From Bacteroidota bacterium (GTDB lineage Bacteria; Bacteroidota; Bacteroidia; B-17B0; Aurantibacillaceae): a stretch of 64,000 bases of DNA. The stretch is taken from the NCBI GenBank assembly GCA_018267825.1, contig JAFDXR010000013.1, forward strand, positions 202,275 through 266,274. Direction: 5' to 3'. Positions 17,540-26,650 of this stretch are shown one piece after another. The notes under the pieces are model-generated. The model saw only the letters and a list, made by a program, of their open reading frames with translations, made no database searches and was not told the DNA's origin. How positions within the stretch are numbered: the first letter of the stretch is position 1; each line of letters starts with the position of its first letter. The translations under genes were made by a program, and so were the position numbers.

Positions 17540-18590
17540 ATTCGGTATATTTCTTTTTGAGTCGTTTCAATTTCCAGGAGCCCGGCAGTTTATACAAGAT
17601 ACGATCTTTTAGAATATCAGCATAGCCTCTGATTATTGAGGGCAAATGCCGGCAAAAGACCTGCATTTTCACATAAAAAGGAAGGTCGGTCACAGGTTCA
17701 TACCCCAGTTTCATAGCTATTTTCCCGCAGATGGCATCACATATCATGATTTCGGACTCACTCAGGTGTTGTTTCCATGAATAGAGCCTGTCAGCATTTA
17801 CAGGACGGTTCAGATCCGAATATTTTTTAGAAAAGCGCTCCCTGTATTTCTCCGCTACATTATGTGCATCGATATCTACAACCGGTGCAGGAGCCGTTTC
17901 CTGATCGCTGCTTACTCCCAAGAAGCTGGTAATTTTCGCCATCTGAAGTTGATATTCTGAAACTAGTTCTTCATACCTGACTAACAGCACACGATCCGGA
18001 TGCCGGCGACTGAAACGATAAGCCCTGGTGTTATAGAGCCTCCATCGCATAGCATTGTATGCCACATCCGGCGACCGGAGAGAAGCACTTTGTTTTCGTG
18101 ACAATATATTGGCTCTGTAGTCCCGAACCATCCAGATGAACCGGGTATTTGGATATTGTTCCAGAATTTCATCCGTAAAAATGGTAGATGAAGGGTTTTT
18201 ATCAACCAGTACTTTTGCGCTACTTTTATCGTATCCCTGAACGCGGAAGTGACGGTAAATGACCAGGCATATTTCGCCAAAACTCAGTGCTGACTGTTTT
18301 TGCAATCGTTCATATATATCTTCTTTTGCTACTACTGCATCAAAACTCCAACCTACCCATGGGTGCGATAAGCCGTAGGTATATATCTGATCGAAAATGC
18401 ATTCGATATCCTCTTTGCGAAAATGTGACTTGTGCCTGAAACGACTCAGAAAAAACACCAGAAAAATAGCCTCCGGCATACAATGTACATCCCGGAGCCC
18501 ATTCAGCATCTTATTCAGAATGGAAGTCCCGGAACGACCAATACCAATAATAAAATAAAGTTTTTCAGCTTCTGTATTTTGCGTCGTCAT
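17520..18590 (-). CDS. PAPS-dependent sulfotransferase, copy B
   Basis: 356 aa. PAPS motifs are FIIGIGRSGTSIL (13-25) and FIWMVRDYRANILSRK. Only the signature motifs and a basic C-terminal tail are shared with copies A and C; the middle regions, expected to contact the acceptor, differ. This suggests different positions or acceptors, which is inference. A -7 box lies 8 nt upstream of its ATG, so it probably leads an operon of copy B, copy A, MBOAT and SGNH. Confidence 0.88.
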   Translation of the reverse strand: MTTQNTEAEKLYFIIGIGRSGTSILNKMLNGLRDVHCMPEAIFLVFFLSRFRHKSHFRKEDIECIFDQIYTYGLSHPWVGWSFDAVVAKEDIYERLQKQSALSFGEICLVIYRHFRVQGYDKSSAKVLVDKNPSSTIFTDEILEQYPNTRFIWMVRDYRANILSRKQSASLRSPDVAYNAMRWRLYNTRAYRFSRRHPDRVLLVRYEELVSEYQLQMAKITSFLGVSSDQETAPAPVVDIDAHNVAEKYRERFSKKYSDLNRPVNADRLYSWKQHLSESEIMICDAICGKIAMKLGYEPVTDLPFYVKMQVFCRHLPSIIRGYADILKDRILYKLPGSWKLKRLKKKYTEFGFIEK

Positions 18591-18598
18591 TATATGTT

Positions 18599-18606
18599 CA
18601 AATATA
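18599..18606 (-). promoter_or_regulatory. -7 box for the sulfotransferase/MBOAT/SGNH operon
   Basis: Minus-strand TATATTTG (18606-18599), an exact TAnnTTTG match, 8 nt before the ATG at 18590. The predicted leader is only a few nucleotides. No good -33 element was seen. The 154-bp gap 18591-18744 holds nothing else recognisable. Confidence 0.5.
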
Positions 18607-18744
18607 ACAACAAAATGCTTTTTTCCTATGCTCTACTGTGCTAATAAGCATGACAGAAACAAAGCCGCGGTGAAACCATCAACATGAAAACCCGCATTCA
18701 GATAAGCATCGGACGTGATCTACTTTTGTATTCAGTCACGTGAG

Positions 18745-19905
18745 TTATTTTAGTTTATCAGAATTTGATTTATCTGTTTCATTGCGCAACCGGTAGCCGT
18801 ATTTTACTTTTTTTATGGCATACTTCACAGAAAATGGTAATGCAAAATACATTTTCGGAAACCAAACAAGTCTGATTGTCCAATACAATTGGCGAAAACG
18901 CAGTATAGGGTTCCATTTTATTTCCTTAAAATCTTCATCTTCCAAATACCCTACCTCCCTGGCTGAATTGGCAGACAAGGTCCATACCAGATTAGCATCT
19001 TCCGGTTTCATGCTGCTTTTCCACAATCCTATTTTATCTGTATTTACTTTTTGTGCAAGCCCCTGGTGAAAAAGTCTGAATTGTCGCTTTAATTTATCGT
19101 CCATATTCTCCACCCTATCTTTCATTTCTGATCTAAAATAAGCGTCGTGTTCCAGCATCACTGAATTGTATCGGATCTCCAAAAAAAGACAAATCTGCTT
19201 AAGTGTATCTTCCGGATTTGACACTAAATCTTCGTACTTCACATGCATGAATCTTGCTTTACCAATTTTCAAAGCCTTTTCCCTGATGCCAGAGAATGTA
19301 TAATTCCATACAAAACCATATTTAAAATAACTGGCCCTTCGGTTCCCTTTCGTTGCACGTTTCCATTTTGTCAGGGCATTATCTCTGGGATCACGATACA
19401 ACACAATAAACCTGGCATCGGGATATATAGCCGCAAGTTCTTCCAGAAAAAAGAGTGATTTAAGTTCCTTTTCTATAAGTGTTGTAACATTCGACTTATC
19501 CTTATTTGGGAAAAAACATAAAAAAGCCAGTTTAATCGCGCTATACACATCTAAGTAATCCAAATGTTCCATCAATATTGTTTCCAAATCCTGATATGTT
19601 CCAAATTGTGCGGCTAATAATCCTTCTGAAAACAAATAAAAATCGTAGCAAAATTCTTTCACTACCTCCGGGGTCCATTTTTTTACCTTTTTGTATTTCG
19701 GGAAAAGCTTATAAGCAAATGGTTCTTCGGAAATAGATACAACCTGCTCGTTCATATTAAGCATATTGGCCAAAAGAGTACTCCCGGAACGTCCTGTAGA
19801 GAGAATAAAATGGAGCTTAATATGTTGGGTATTTATAATAAGACCGAAAAATAAGTATAAGAAATAAATGCATGCCAACGAATGAGTGAAGGATCTGTAA
19901 GCCAT
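18745..19905 (-). CDS. PAPS-dependent sulfotransferase, copy C, with hydrophobic N-terminus
   Basis: 386 aa. The PAPS motifs are FILSTGRSGSTLL (about 33-45) and FIVLYRDPRDNALTK. Unlike copies A and B it has a hydrophobic segment at residues 10-24 (LACIYFLYLFFGLII) before the sulfotransferase fold. That could be a true membrane anchor, or the start could be misplaced, but no Met or typical alternative start lies between it and the loop. It is followed by a 154-bp gap and a new promoter, so it may be a separate unit. Confidence 0.82.
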   Translation of the reverse strand: MAYRSFTHSLACIYFLYLFFGLIINTQHIKLHFILSTGRSGSTLLANMLNMNEQVVSISEEPFAYKLFPKYKKVKKWTPEVVKEFCYDFYLFSEGLLAAQFGTYQDLETILMEHLDYLDVYSAIKLAFLCFFPNKDKSNVTTLIEKELKSLFFLEELAAIYPDARFIVLYRDPRDNALTKWKRATKGNRRASYFKYGFVWNYTFSGIREKALKIGKARFMHVKYEDLVSNPEDTLKQICLFLEIRYNSVMLEHDAYFRSEMKDRVENMDDKLKRQFRLFHQGLAQKVNTDKIGLWKSSMKPEDANLVWTLSANSAREVGYLEDEDFKEIKWNPILRFRQLYWTIRLVWFPKMYFALPFSVKYAIKKVKYGYRLRNETDKSNSDKLK

Positions 19906-19951
19906 TACCCCCGTGGACCTATTCAGATTCTGAAGCTGATCGACAAATGCG

Positions 19952-22327
19952 TTAAAACGTCAGACGATATTGCGGTATGACAAAGAATTTGAGCTGATAG
20001 TCGGTTTTAATGGTGTGTGTATTCAGATCATATTGCTGCTGAAATACATTATTATGGTGAGTAACATTCTGAATATCGACACTTACTTCATGCGTAAAAC
20101 GTTTTGTATTGAGTTTATAGGATGGCTTTATATCCCACCGGAAATAGGGACCGAATTGCGGAACATAGGCCTGTGAACCAATGTAGCGTTCTTCGTTTGC
20201 GGCCATGGATGCTGCCAGATCAATAGGCACATAATGTTTACCACCGGCAAACGTCAGCTTTGTATCCAGGGCGAGTGTATGTCTCTTCCTGATTTTAAAT
20301 TCCTTTCCACCCAGCAGGTTCACCACATAATTTCCATTGAAAGCTGTATTGCGGTATACATGATCACTGCCATAGTACTTGCTCTGAAATAAAGAACCGG
20401 TCATGAGTACATAATAACCCTTGCTGTAAAATTTCTCGAGTGTGAGTTCCAATCCGTAATTATCACCCGTGCCTTTATTCACAAGGCTGTCGACATTCGG
20501 GCTGTTGAAATCGGCACCGAGGTTAATGGCCGAAAAATAATCAGAACGGGTACGCACCGGCACACTATAGAGGTACTGATAATAGGCCTCTACCTTTATG
20601 CGGGCACTATTGAAAACCGACACATCATAGGCTACCACCGCATGTGCAGCCCTTGTAAAATCGAGGTTACGGTTTGTTTCTTCAAACCCCTTGCCGGTAT
20701 GCGCTGTAGCAAAATAAATATAAAGCGGTTGCAGCTGGCTGTGCATGCCTGCCCCAAAGCTCAGCGACTGCCTGGAGCTGAGATCATATTTCAGACCGAG
20801 ACGTGGTTCCGGCGATTGTGAACCATTCAGAAGCAGGTACTGATAGCTAAGCCCCGTGTTGAGCGTGAGTTTATCGGTAAACTTGTGCTGCCACTGTATA
20901 AATACCCTGCCAAGGCCCGTCTGCCCTGTGTAATTGCGGAGTGTAATAAATCCAAGACCGTCGAAATTATTGATACTGTCGACAAATGAGGTATTGTACC
21001 AATCGAAATAGAAGCCTGTACTTACAAAGTTCCGGGCATTGAATTTTTTATTATAAGTCAGGTTGGCCGAATAACGCCATGTGTAGGATGTGTTTCTATA
21101 TTCCGGATTCACAATGTTGGGCACTACATTGGTATCGATCCTGTCGGCCCGTATGAAATTATACTGACCACTGACACCAATATTGGTTTTGATATAAGAA
21201 GAGTTGTTGACGAGGTATGTGTGCGAGATCCCCGATGCTCCTACATTCGACCGAAAATAAGTGTCGCGGCCGCTGTAGCCATACAGGTTATTTCCTTTCG
21301 ACTGATCTTTGGAAAGCAAGGCCACATAACTCAAACCACCGATCCCCCATACTGAAAACTTACCGGCTTTTTTGGTCGGCAGATCCACCTTGAAGGTAAG
21401 ATCCTGGTATTGCGGCACGGCAGCACCTGTTCCAAAATCAAGTCCAATGTATTTGAAAACCGATAATGTGGAATAACGGTAATTGACCAGAAATGAACCG
21501 TTCTTCTTTTTCCTGGAGAAAGGGCCTTCTGTACCGAGTTCAAAACCGTTGAAGCCCACTTGCCCGAGGAATTCGTATTTCTCATTATTTCCGCTCCGCA
21601 TTTTCAGATCAAACACACCGGCAGTGGCGTTACCATAATCGGCCGGGAAGGCCCCGGTGATAAAATCGGAATTATCGAGTGTGTTGTTGTTCAGTATGCT
21701 GATCGGCCCGCCGGTAGAGCCCAATGAACCAAAGTGGTTCGGATTGGGGATATCAAGTCCGTTCAAACGCCATAATACCCCGAGTGGTGAGTTACCACGG
21801 ATAACAATATCATTACGGCTATCGTTAGCACCACTGACACCGGCAAAGTTGGCAGCCATCCGGGCAGGATCGTTACGGCTCCCTGCATAACGACTGGCTT
21901 CGTCGGCCGAAAAAACACGGGCACTGACGGTTGCCATTTTATTATTCGTTTTTGTTTTATCCTGTTCTGCGGTAATAACCACTTCATCGCCCTGCACGGC
22001 ATTTTCTTCCAGTTCAACATTCAATACAGATTCTTTTCCGCTGGTAAGAACCACCGTGAGCACTTTTTCCTTGTAACTGATCAGTGAAATCTTAACCTGC
22101 CAACGGCCAATGGGTATATGTTCAAGTCTGAACTTACCTTTCTCATCGGTTGTGGTGGCCTGGGTCGGGTCACTGCTGCCAACCAGGCTGACTACCACAC
22201 CCGGCAGAGGGCCCTGGGTCTGCTTGTCGAGCACAGTGCCCCGAATGGTCTGGTATAAATCCTGCCCCCGCAAAACAGGCGCCAACAGGATGCCACATAC
22301 GATTATGAAGAACCTCAACCGAAACAC
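19952..22327 (-). CDS. TonB-dependent receptor with carboxypeptidase-regulatory-like N-terminal domain
   Basis: 791 aa from a GTG at 22327. A signal peptide covers residues 1-21, then a CarboxypepD_reg-like beta-sandwich (about 27-105, IRGTVLDKQTQGPLPGVVV), a plug domain (about 130-230) and a 22-strand-type barrel ending in Phe (QYRLTF). Receptors of this kind import siderophores, vitamins or oligomers using TonB energy. No SusD-like partner is adjacent, so it is not a classic SusCD pair. The ligand cannot be told from sequence. Its start lies 10 bp after the SDR stop, so the two may share a transcript. Confidence 0.9.
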   Translation of the reverse strand: MFRLRFFIIVCGILLAPVLRGQDLYQTIRGTVLDKQTQGPLPGVVVSLVGSSDPTQATTTDEKGKFRLEHIPIGRWQVKISLISYKEKVLTVVLTSGKESVLNVELEENAVQGDEVVITAEQDKTKTNNKMATVSARVFSADEASRYAGSRNDPARMAANFAGVSGANDSRNDIVIRGNSPLGVLWRLNGLDIPNPNHFGSLGSTGGPISILNNNTLDNSDFITGAFPADYGNATAGVFDLKMRSGNNEKYEFLGQVGFNGFELGTEGPFSRKKKNGSFLVNYRYSTLSVFKYIGLDFGTGAAVPQYQDLTFKVDLPTKKAGKFSVWGIGGLSYVALLSKDQSKGNNLYGYSGRDTYFRSNVGASGISHTYLVNNSSYIKTNIGVSGQYNFIRADRIDTNVVPNIVNPEYRNTSYTWRYSANLTYNKKFNARNFVSTGFYFDWYNTSFVDSINNFDGLGFITLRNYTGQTGLGRVFIQWQHKFTDKLTLNTGLSYQYLLLNGSQSPEPRLGLKYDLSSRQSLSFGAGMHSQLQPLYIYFATAHTGKGFEETNRNLDFTRAAHAVVAYDVSVFNSARIKVEAYYQYLYSVPVRTRSDYFSAINLGADFNSPNVDSLVNKGTGDNYGLELTLEKFYSKGYYVLMTGSLFQSKYYGSDHVYRNTAFNGNYVVNLLGGKEFKIRKRHTLALDTKLTFAGGKHYVPIDLAASMAANEERYIGSQAYVPQFGPYFRWDIKPSYKLNTKRFTHEVSVDIQNVTHHNNVFQQQYDLNTHTIKTDYQLKFFVIPQYRLTF

Positions 22328-22337
22328 GTTTTAATTT

Positions 22338-23021
22338 TTAAGGGGTACTTAATGAAACCGGGAGAATTTTCCCATTGTAATATTTATGCCCGGTGCGGGC
22401 AAATTCATAAATATACTCGGCCATCTGTAGCGGTGTGACAGGTGCTTCATAACCAGGAAAAGCTTCGGCCAGCATTTCGGTTTGAACCGCGCCAAGCGCC
22501 AGGCAATTTACGGTAATATTCTGTTCTTTGAATTCTTCGGCCATGCATTCGGTTAAGCCGGCAATAGCTGCTTTGGAAGAACTGTAAGCCGAAAGACCCG
22601 GAAACTTAACACTCCCCTGGAATCCGCCGATACTGCTGATATTCACCACATGGGCATGCGATGTATGCCCGAGCATGGGGCGCAAAAGCTGCACCAGCTT
22701 AAACGGTGCAAACACATTTACTTTATACACCTGCTCCAGTTCAGCATACGTAATTTCCGCAAAGGGTTTATTGACAAGGCTCCCTGCATTATTAACTACC
22801 ACATCGATGTGACCAGCCGCTTTTTGAATTTGCTGCACAGCTACCGCTATTGATTTTTCATCGGCCAGATCTGTCTTAATAACATGCAGTCCGGGTGCCT
22901 GTTTTTGCAGCAGGCTATCTGTATGGCGCGTGAGGCAAAACACCTGGTGTCCATGTCCTATGCATAAATTGGCCAGTTCGAAACCGATGCCCCTGCTTGC
23001 GCCTGTTATAACAATTGTCAT
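22338..23021 (-). CDS. SDR-family oxidoreductase
   Basis: 227 aa from the ATG at 23021. A longer frame to 23066 would start inside the preceding terminator and is rejected. The Rossmann motif TGASRGIG is at residues 6-13, NNAGS follows, and the active site is in SAYSSSKAAIAG. It is a classical SDR, but its substrate is not evident. It sits between an acyl-CoA dehydrogenase terminator and a TonB receptor gene. Confidence 0.85.
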   Translation of the reverse strand: MTIVITGASRGIGFELANLCIGHGHQVFCLTRHTDSLLQKQAPGLHVIKTDLADEKSIAVAVQQIQKAAGHIDVVVNNAGSLVNKPFAEITYAELEQVYKVNVFAPFKLVQLLRPMLGHTSHAHVVNISSIGGFQGSVKFPGLSAYSSSKAAIAGLTECMAEEFKEQNITVNCLALGAVQTEMLAEAFPGYEAPVTPLQMAEYIYEFARTGHKYYNGKILPVSLSTP

Positions 23022-23047
23022 ATAAAGTCTGTTAAGTAGTATGCTAT

Positions 23048-23082
23048 TAAAAAAAAGGCTCCACAAATCATGCGGAGCCTTT
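23048..23082 (-). terminator. Rho-independent terminator after the acyl-CoA dehydrogenase gene
   Basis: A perfect 9-bp stem, AAAGGCTCC (23054-23062) with GGAGCCTTT (23074-23082), and an 11-nt loop. On the minus strand it is followed by a run of T residues. It lies 21 bp after the dehydrogenase stop. Confidence 0.88.
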
Positions 23083-23103
23083 CTGTTTTATGTCATTAAC
23101 ACA

Positions 23104-24243
23104 TTAAGCCAACACCGCACGTGAAATCACGATACGCTGCACTTCTGATGTTCCTTCGTAAATCTGTGTAATTTTTGCATCACGCATCAGGCGTTCTACA
23201 TGGTATTCTTTCACATAACCATAACCTCCGTGAATCTGAACGGCTTCTGTAGTTACCCACATCGCTGTTTCAGAAGCGAATACTTTTGCCATAGCGCTTT
23301 CCTTTTCACAAGGCTGATGGTTGGATTTCAGCCAGGCCGCGCGATAGATCAATAAACGGGCTGCTTCGATTCGGGTAGCCATATCAGCCAGTTTGAACTG
23401 GATAGCCTGGTGTTGTGAAATTAATTTGCCGAATGCCGCACGTTCTTTTGAGTATGCCAGGGCCAGTTCATAAGCACCGCTGGCGATTCCAAGCGCCTGG
23501 GAGGCGATACCGATACGGCCACCACCCAACGTTTTCATCGCGAATTTGAATCCAAATCCATCTTCACCGATCCTGTTTGCTTTCGGAACTTTTACTTTGT
23601 CAAACATCAGGGAATGTGTATCGCTTCCTCGGATTCCCATTTTATTTTCTTTCGGTCCTACTGTAAATCCGGGCATGCCGCGCTCTACGATGAGACAGTT
23701 AATTCCTTTATGTCCGAGTTCCGGGTGAGTCTGAGCCATAACCAGGTACACAGAAGCACTGCTTCCGTTGGTGATCCAGTTTTTGGTGCCCGTTAGCTCG
23801 TAGTAGTCTCCTTTGTCGACAGCGAGAGTTCTTTGTGATGTGGCATCACTCCCCGCTTCAGGTTCTGAAAGGCAAAAAGCGCCAATGATTTCGCCTTTTG
23901 CGAGGGGAACTAAATATTTTTGTTTTTGTTCTTCGGTTCCGAAATTTTCGAGCCCCCAGCACACCAGGGAGTTATTTACACTCATCACCACACTGCAGGA
24001 TGCATCTACTTTAGAGATCTCTTCCATGGCCAGTACGTAAGAAATAGCGTCCATGCCGCCTCCGCCATATTTAGGATCTACCATCATTCCCATAAATCCA
24101 AGTTCACCCATTTTTTTAACTTGTTCTGCCGGAAATTTCTGTGTTTCATCACGTTCGATCACTCCCGGTTTACATTCGTTTTGCGCAAACTCGCGGGCTG
24201 CCTGCTGGATCATCAAATGCTCTTCAGTTAATTGAAATTGCAT
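23104..24243 (-). CDS. Acyl-CoA dehydrogenase, short/medium-chain (butyryl-CoA dehydrogenase type)
   Basis: 379 aa, the usual family length. The FAD-contact signature FCLSEPEAGSDATS and the C-terminal catalytic Glu363 in QIYEGTSEVQR are present; this position of Glu is typical of short-chain and butyryl-CoA dehydrogenases. It oxidises acyl-CoA to enoyl-CoA and passes electrons to ETF. It is a single-gene unit with a clear promoter and terminator. Substrate length is inferred only from the family. Confidence 0.93.
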   Translation of the reverse strand: MQFQLTEEHLMIQQAAREFAQNECKPGVIERDETQKFPAEQVKKMGELGFMGMMVDPKYGGGGMDAISYVLAMEEISKVDASCSVVMSVNNSLVCWGLENFGTEEQKQKYLVPLAKGEIIGAFCLSEPEAGSDATSQRTLAVDKGDYYELTGTKNWITNGSSASVYLVMAQTHPELGHKGINCLIVERGMPGFTVGPKENKMGIRGSDTHSLMFDKVKVPKANRIGEDGFGFKFAMKTLGGGRIGIASQALGIASGAYELALAYSKERAAFGKLISQHQAIQFKLADMATRIEAARLLIYRAAWLKSNHQPCEKESAMAKVFASETAMWVTTEAVQIHGGYGYVKEYHVERLMRDAKITQIYEGTSEVQRIVISRAVLA

Positions 24244-24278
24244 GGTGTCTATTGTTTTAGTTTATAAAAAATACCTCA

Positions 24279-24308
24279 CAAATGTATAAGAATTTTGAGA
24301 TTTGCAAA
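24279..24308 (-). promoter_or_regulatory. Promoter of the acyl-CoA dehydrogenase gene
   Basis: Minus-strand TACATTTG (24286-24279) matches the -7 box, with TTTG (24308-24305) 18 bp upstream as the -33 box. This is the best two-part promoter match in the window. The leader is about 30 nt. Confidence 0.65.
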
Positions 24309-24380
24309 GGCTTTCGGTCGATTTGTTAAAATTATTTACCTCCTTAAAATTCATGAAGCAGGAAGTCGCATGTTTTTCAT

Positions 24381-24388
24381 TAATTTTA
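24381..24388 (+). promoter_or_regulatory. -7 box directly before anmK (leaderless type)
   Basis: TAATTTTA, one base from TAnnTTTG, ends 4 nt before the ATG at 24393. Transcription would begin at or next to the start codon. Confidence 0.4.
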
Positions 24389-24392
24389 GGCT

Positions 24393-25457
24393 ATGAACAA
24401 AAGGTATTCCCGCGGTATTGGGGTCATGAGCGGCACATCGCTCGACGGACTCGACCTGGCTTATTGTGAATTTTCGTGGGATGATGGCATTGTGCCGGCT
24501 TACAGGCTGTTACATGCTGAAACCATTGCCTACTCTGCCGCTTTGAAAAAATCGCTACAGCAGGCCTATTCAGGCAGTGCGGAGCAATACTTTGAGTCGA
24601 ATGCTACCTACGGCAGTTTCATTGCTGCTGAAATCCAGGCTTTTATCCAAAAACACGGACTGATAACAGATTTCATTGCCTCGCATGGCCATACTGTTTT
24701 TCATCGCCCAGCCCTCGGTTTTTCGACTCAAATGGGCTGTGGTGCAACCATCGCCGCGCATACCGACATCACAACCGTGTGCGATTTCAGAAGCCTTGAT
24801 GTCGCAAATGGAGGACAGGGAGCGCCTTTGGTTCCGATAGGCGATGAGCTACTCTTCGGCCAATATGCGGCCTGCCTGAACCTGGGAGGTATTGCCAATA
24901 TTTCCTTTGGGTCGGATCAGGGAAGAAAAGCCTTTGACATTTGCGTGATCAATATGGCGCTGAACCATTTCAGTGAAATGATGGGCAGGCCCTATGATGA
25001 TGGAGGTGAACTGGCTGCATCGGGCCGTATACAAGAACCTCTCCTGAAAGCGCTGAATGCAGCTCAGGCCAGGCAGAATCACCGGTCATTGGGTCGTGAA
25101 TTTTTCGAAAAGGAGTTTTTACCCGTTACGAGAGCCTTCCCTGTGCCGGTAGAAGATATACTGGCTACATGTGTGGAACACAGCGCTCAACAGATTGCTC
25201 AGGTGCTTCGTGAAAAAAATCTGAAAAATGTACTGGTTACCGGAGGTGGTGCTTATAACACCTATTTCATAGAGCGCCTGAAAACATATTATCCGGGCGA
25301 CATTATTGTGCCGGATGATCTCACGATACAGTTTAAAGAGGCCCTTGTATTTGCTTTTTTAGGATACTTAAGGCTACGGGATAAAACCAACACACTGAAA
25401 TCGGTGACAGGCGCCAAATCAGACAGTGTCGGCGGAGCTGTATATTTCGTGAAATAA
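24393..25457 (+). CDS. anmK: Anhydro-N-acetylmuramic acid kinase
   Basis: 354 aa. The ATP-binding motif GVMSGTSLDGLD (residues 10-21) is diagnostic for AnmK, and later motifs (SHGHTVFHRP, NLGGIANIS, TGGGAYN) agree. AnmK phosphorylates and opens 1,6-anhydro-MurNAc to MurNAc-6-phosphate in peptidoglycan recycling, in the cytoplasm. It stands alone, convergent with tag; murQ is not adjacent. The predicted -7 box is only 4 nt upstream. Confidence 0.95.
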   Translation: MNKRYSRGIGVMSGTSLDGLDLAYCEFSWDDGIVPAYRLLHAETIAYSAALKKSLQQAYSGSAEQYFESNATYGSFIAAEIQAFIQKHGLITDFIASHGHTVFHRPALGFSTQMGCGATIAAHTDITTVCDFRSLDVANGGQGAPLVPIGDELLFGQYAACLNLGGIANISFGSDQGRKAFDICVINMALNHFSEMMGRPYDDGGELAASGRIQEPLLKALNAAQARQNHRSLGREFFEKEFLPVTRAFPVPVEDILATCVEHSAQQIAQVLREKNLKNVLVTGGGAYNTYFIERLKTYYPGDIIVPDDLTIQFKEALVFAFLGYLRLRDKTNTLKSVTGAKSDSVGGAVYFVK

Positions 25458-25467
25458 CGCTATTTCA
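25450..25467. repeat. Inverted repeat spanning two convergent stop codons
   Basis: TGAAATA-ACGC-TATTTCA, a perfect 7-bp dyad that includes the anmK stop (TAA 25455-25457) and the tag stop (complement of 25460-25462). It may act as a weak bidirectional terminator; it lacks a T-run. Confidence 0.4.
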
Positions 25468-26020
25468 TACATTCCTTATGTCGCCTGCACGACACAAGGT
25501 GATCGTTCACCATACCGGCAGCCTGCATGTATGCATAACAAATGGTTGAGCCTACAAATGTAAATCCTCTTTTCTTCAGGGCCTTGCTCATGGCATCAGA
25601 TTCTTTGCTGGTAGCAGGAATTGTAGAGCTTTGTTTGTGTTTATTTACCACCGTTTTTCCATCCACAAACTGCCAGATATATGCATCGAAAGAACCGAAC
25701 TCCTTCTGAATGTCCATAAATGCCTTTGCATTTTTGATGGTGCCTGTAATTTTGAGTTTATTACGTATGATACCGGCATCCTGCATCAGGCGCTCAACAT
25801 CGGCATCCGTAAACTTCGCTACTTTTTTGTAATCGAAACCTGCAAAGGCTTTTTTAAAAAACCGGCGGCGGTGTAAAATCGTTTTCCAGCTGAGCCCAGC
25901 CTGGAAACAATCCAATACCAGGAACTCAAAATGTTTTTTGTCGTCATGCACCGGAACACCCCATTCGGTATCATGGTAAGCAATCATTTGCTCATCGTTT
26001 GCGGGCCAGGTACATGCCAT
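25460..26020 (-). CDS. tag: DNA-3-methyladenine glycosylase I
   Basis: 186 aa. The N-terminal CTWP with Cys3, His16 in YHDTEWGVP, and the C-terminal His174/Cys178 in NDHLVSC match the zinc site of Tag. GLSWKTIL, with the Trp of the base pocket, is also typical. It removes 3-methyladenine from alkylated DNA. It is the last gene of a probable carA-CHAP-tag transcript, one base after the CHAP gene. Confidence 0.95.
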   Translation of the reverse strand: MACTWPANDEQMIAYHDTEWGVPVHDDKKHFEFLVLDCFQAGLSWKTILHRRRFFKKAFAGFDYKKVAKFTDADVERLMQDAGIIRNKLKITGTIKNAKAFMDIQKEFGSFDAYIWQFVDGKTVVNKHKQSSTIPATSKESDAMSKALKKRGFTFVGSTICYAYMQAAGMVNDHLVSCRRHKECMK

Positions 26021-26021
26021 A

Positions 26022-26636
26022 TCAATTGAGTTTAAGTGTTGTATCTTTTCTCAACCATCCCAGAAGGCGGTCGTTCTGTATATAAAATCCGGAGGCGGTC
26101 GAATCCAGTTCGAATGTGACTCTTGAATCACCAAAAGCGCCGGGGTTCTGTTGAATGATTTCAACCCTATTTCCGGAAACACCGGCAACAATGGCTACAT
26201 GCCCGTATGGATTGGCCACGTGTCCATCTAAAATAACCAGGTCGCCCTCACGGGGTTTGGCATGGCTGGGGTTTCTGTATTGCAGGAGTCCACGGGCTTT
26301 ATTGAATGCGCCGTCACTTAATGCTGCATTGAAAAAATCTTTGGCATTCCCATATGAATCGGGCATTTTATGATGGTAGTATTCATAATAATACCGTTTT
26401 ACAAACTCCACGCACTGGTATTTTAATCCGATATTATAACCATCGGCACTGGTGTTTCGTTCGGAAACATGACCCACATTTCCGTTGTAATAAACCTTTA
26501 CACCATGCAGGCTATCAAGCACCTGCCCGATGGAGTATTTGGGATTGGGGCTGATTTCCAGGATGATCCGGTAGGCGCCATAGCCAAGAATAAACACAAT
26601 ACATATACCAAGTATGTACTTTGTTTTCCTGGTCAT
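26022..26636 (-). CDS. CHAP-domain amidase/endopeptidase with N-terminal membrane anchor
   Basis: 204 aa. A single membrane helix at 7-27 is followed by a CHAP domain with catalytic Cys75 in YQCVEFVKRYYY and His146 in YGHVAIV. CHAP enzymes cleave peptidoglycan peptides or glutathionylspermidine-like amides. The anchor places the domain in the periplasm, so a cell-wall role is likely. It lies between carA and tag with gaps of 14 and 1 bp, an unexpected operon mixture. Confidence 0.85.
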   Translation of the reverse strand: MTRKTKYILGICIVFILGYGAYRIILEISPNPKYSIGQVLDSLHGVKVYYNGNVGHVSERNTSADGYNIGLKYQCVEFVKRYYYEYYHHKMPDSYGNAKDFFNAALSDGAFNKARGLLQYRNPSHAKPREGDLVILDGHVANPYGHVAIVAGVSGNRVEIIQQNPGAFGDSRVTFELDSTASGFYIQNDRLLGWLRKDTTLKLN

Positions 26637-26650
26637 TGTTGTAAAAAAAA

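Noticed and set aside
7330-19905. Capnine/sulfonolipid biosynthesis locus
   Set aside because: That pathway needs a cysteate synthase and a PLP-dependent cysteate acyltransferase; neither is present, and sulfotransferases make sulfate esters, not sulfonates.
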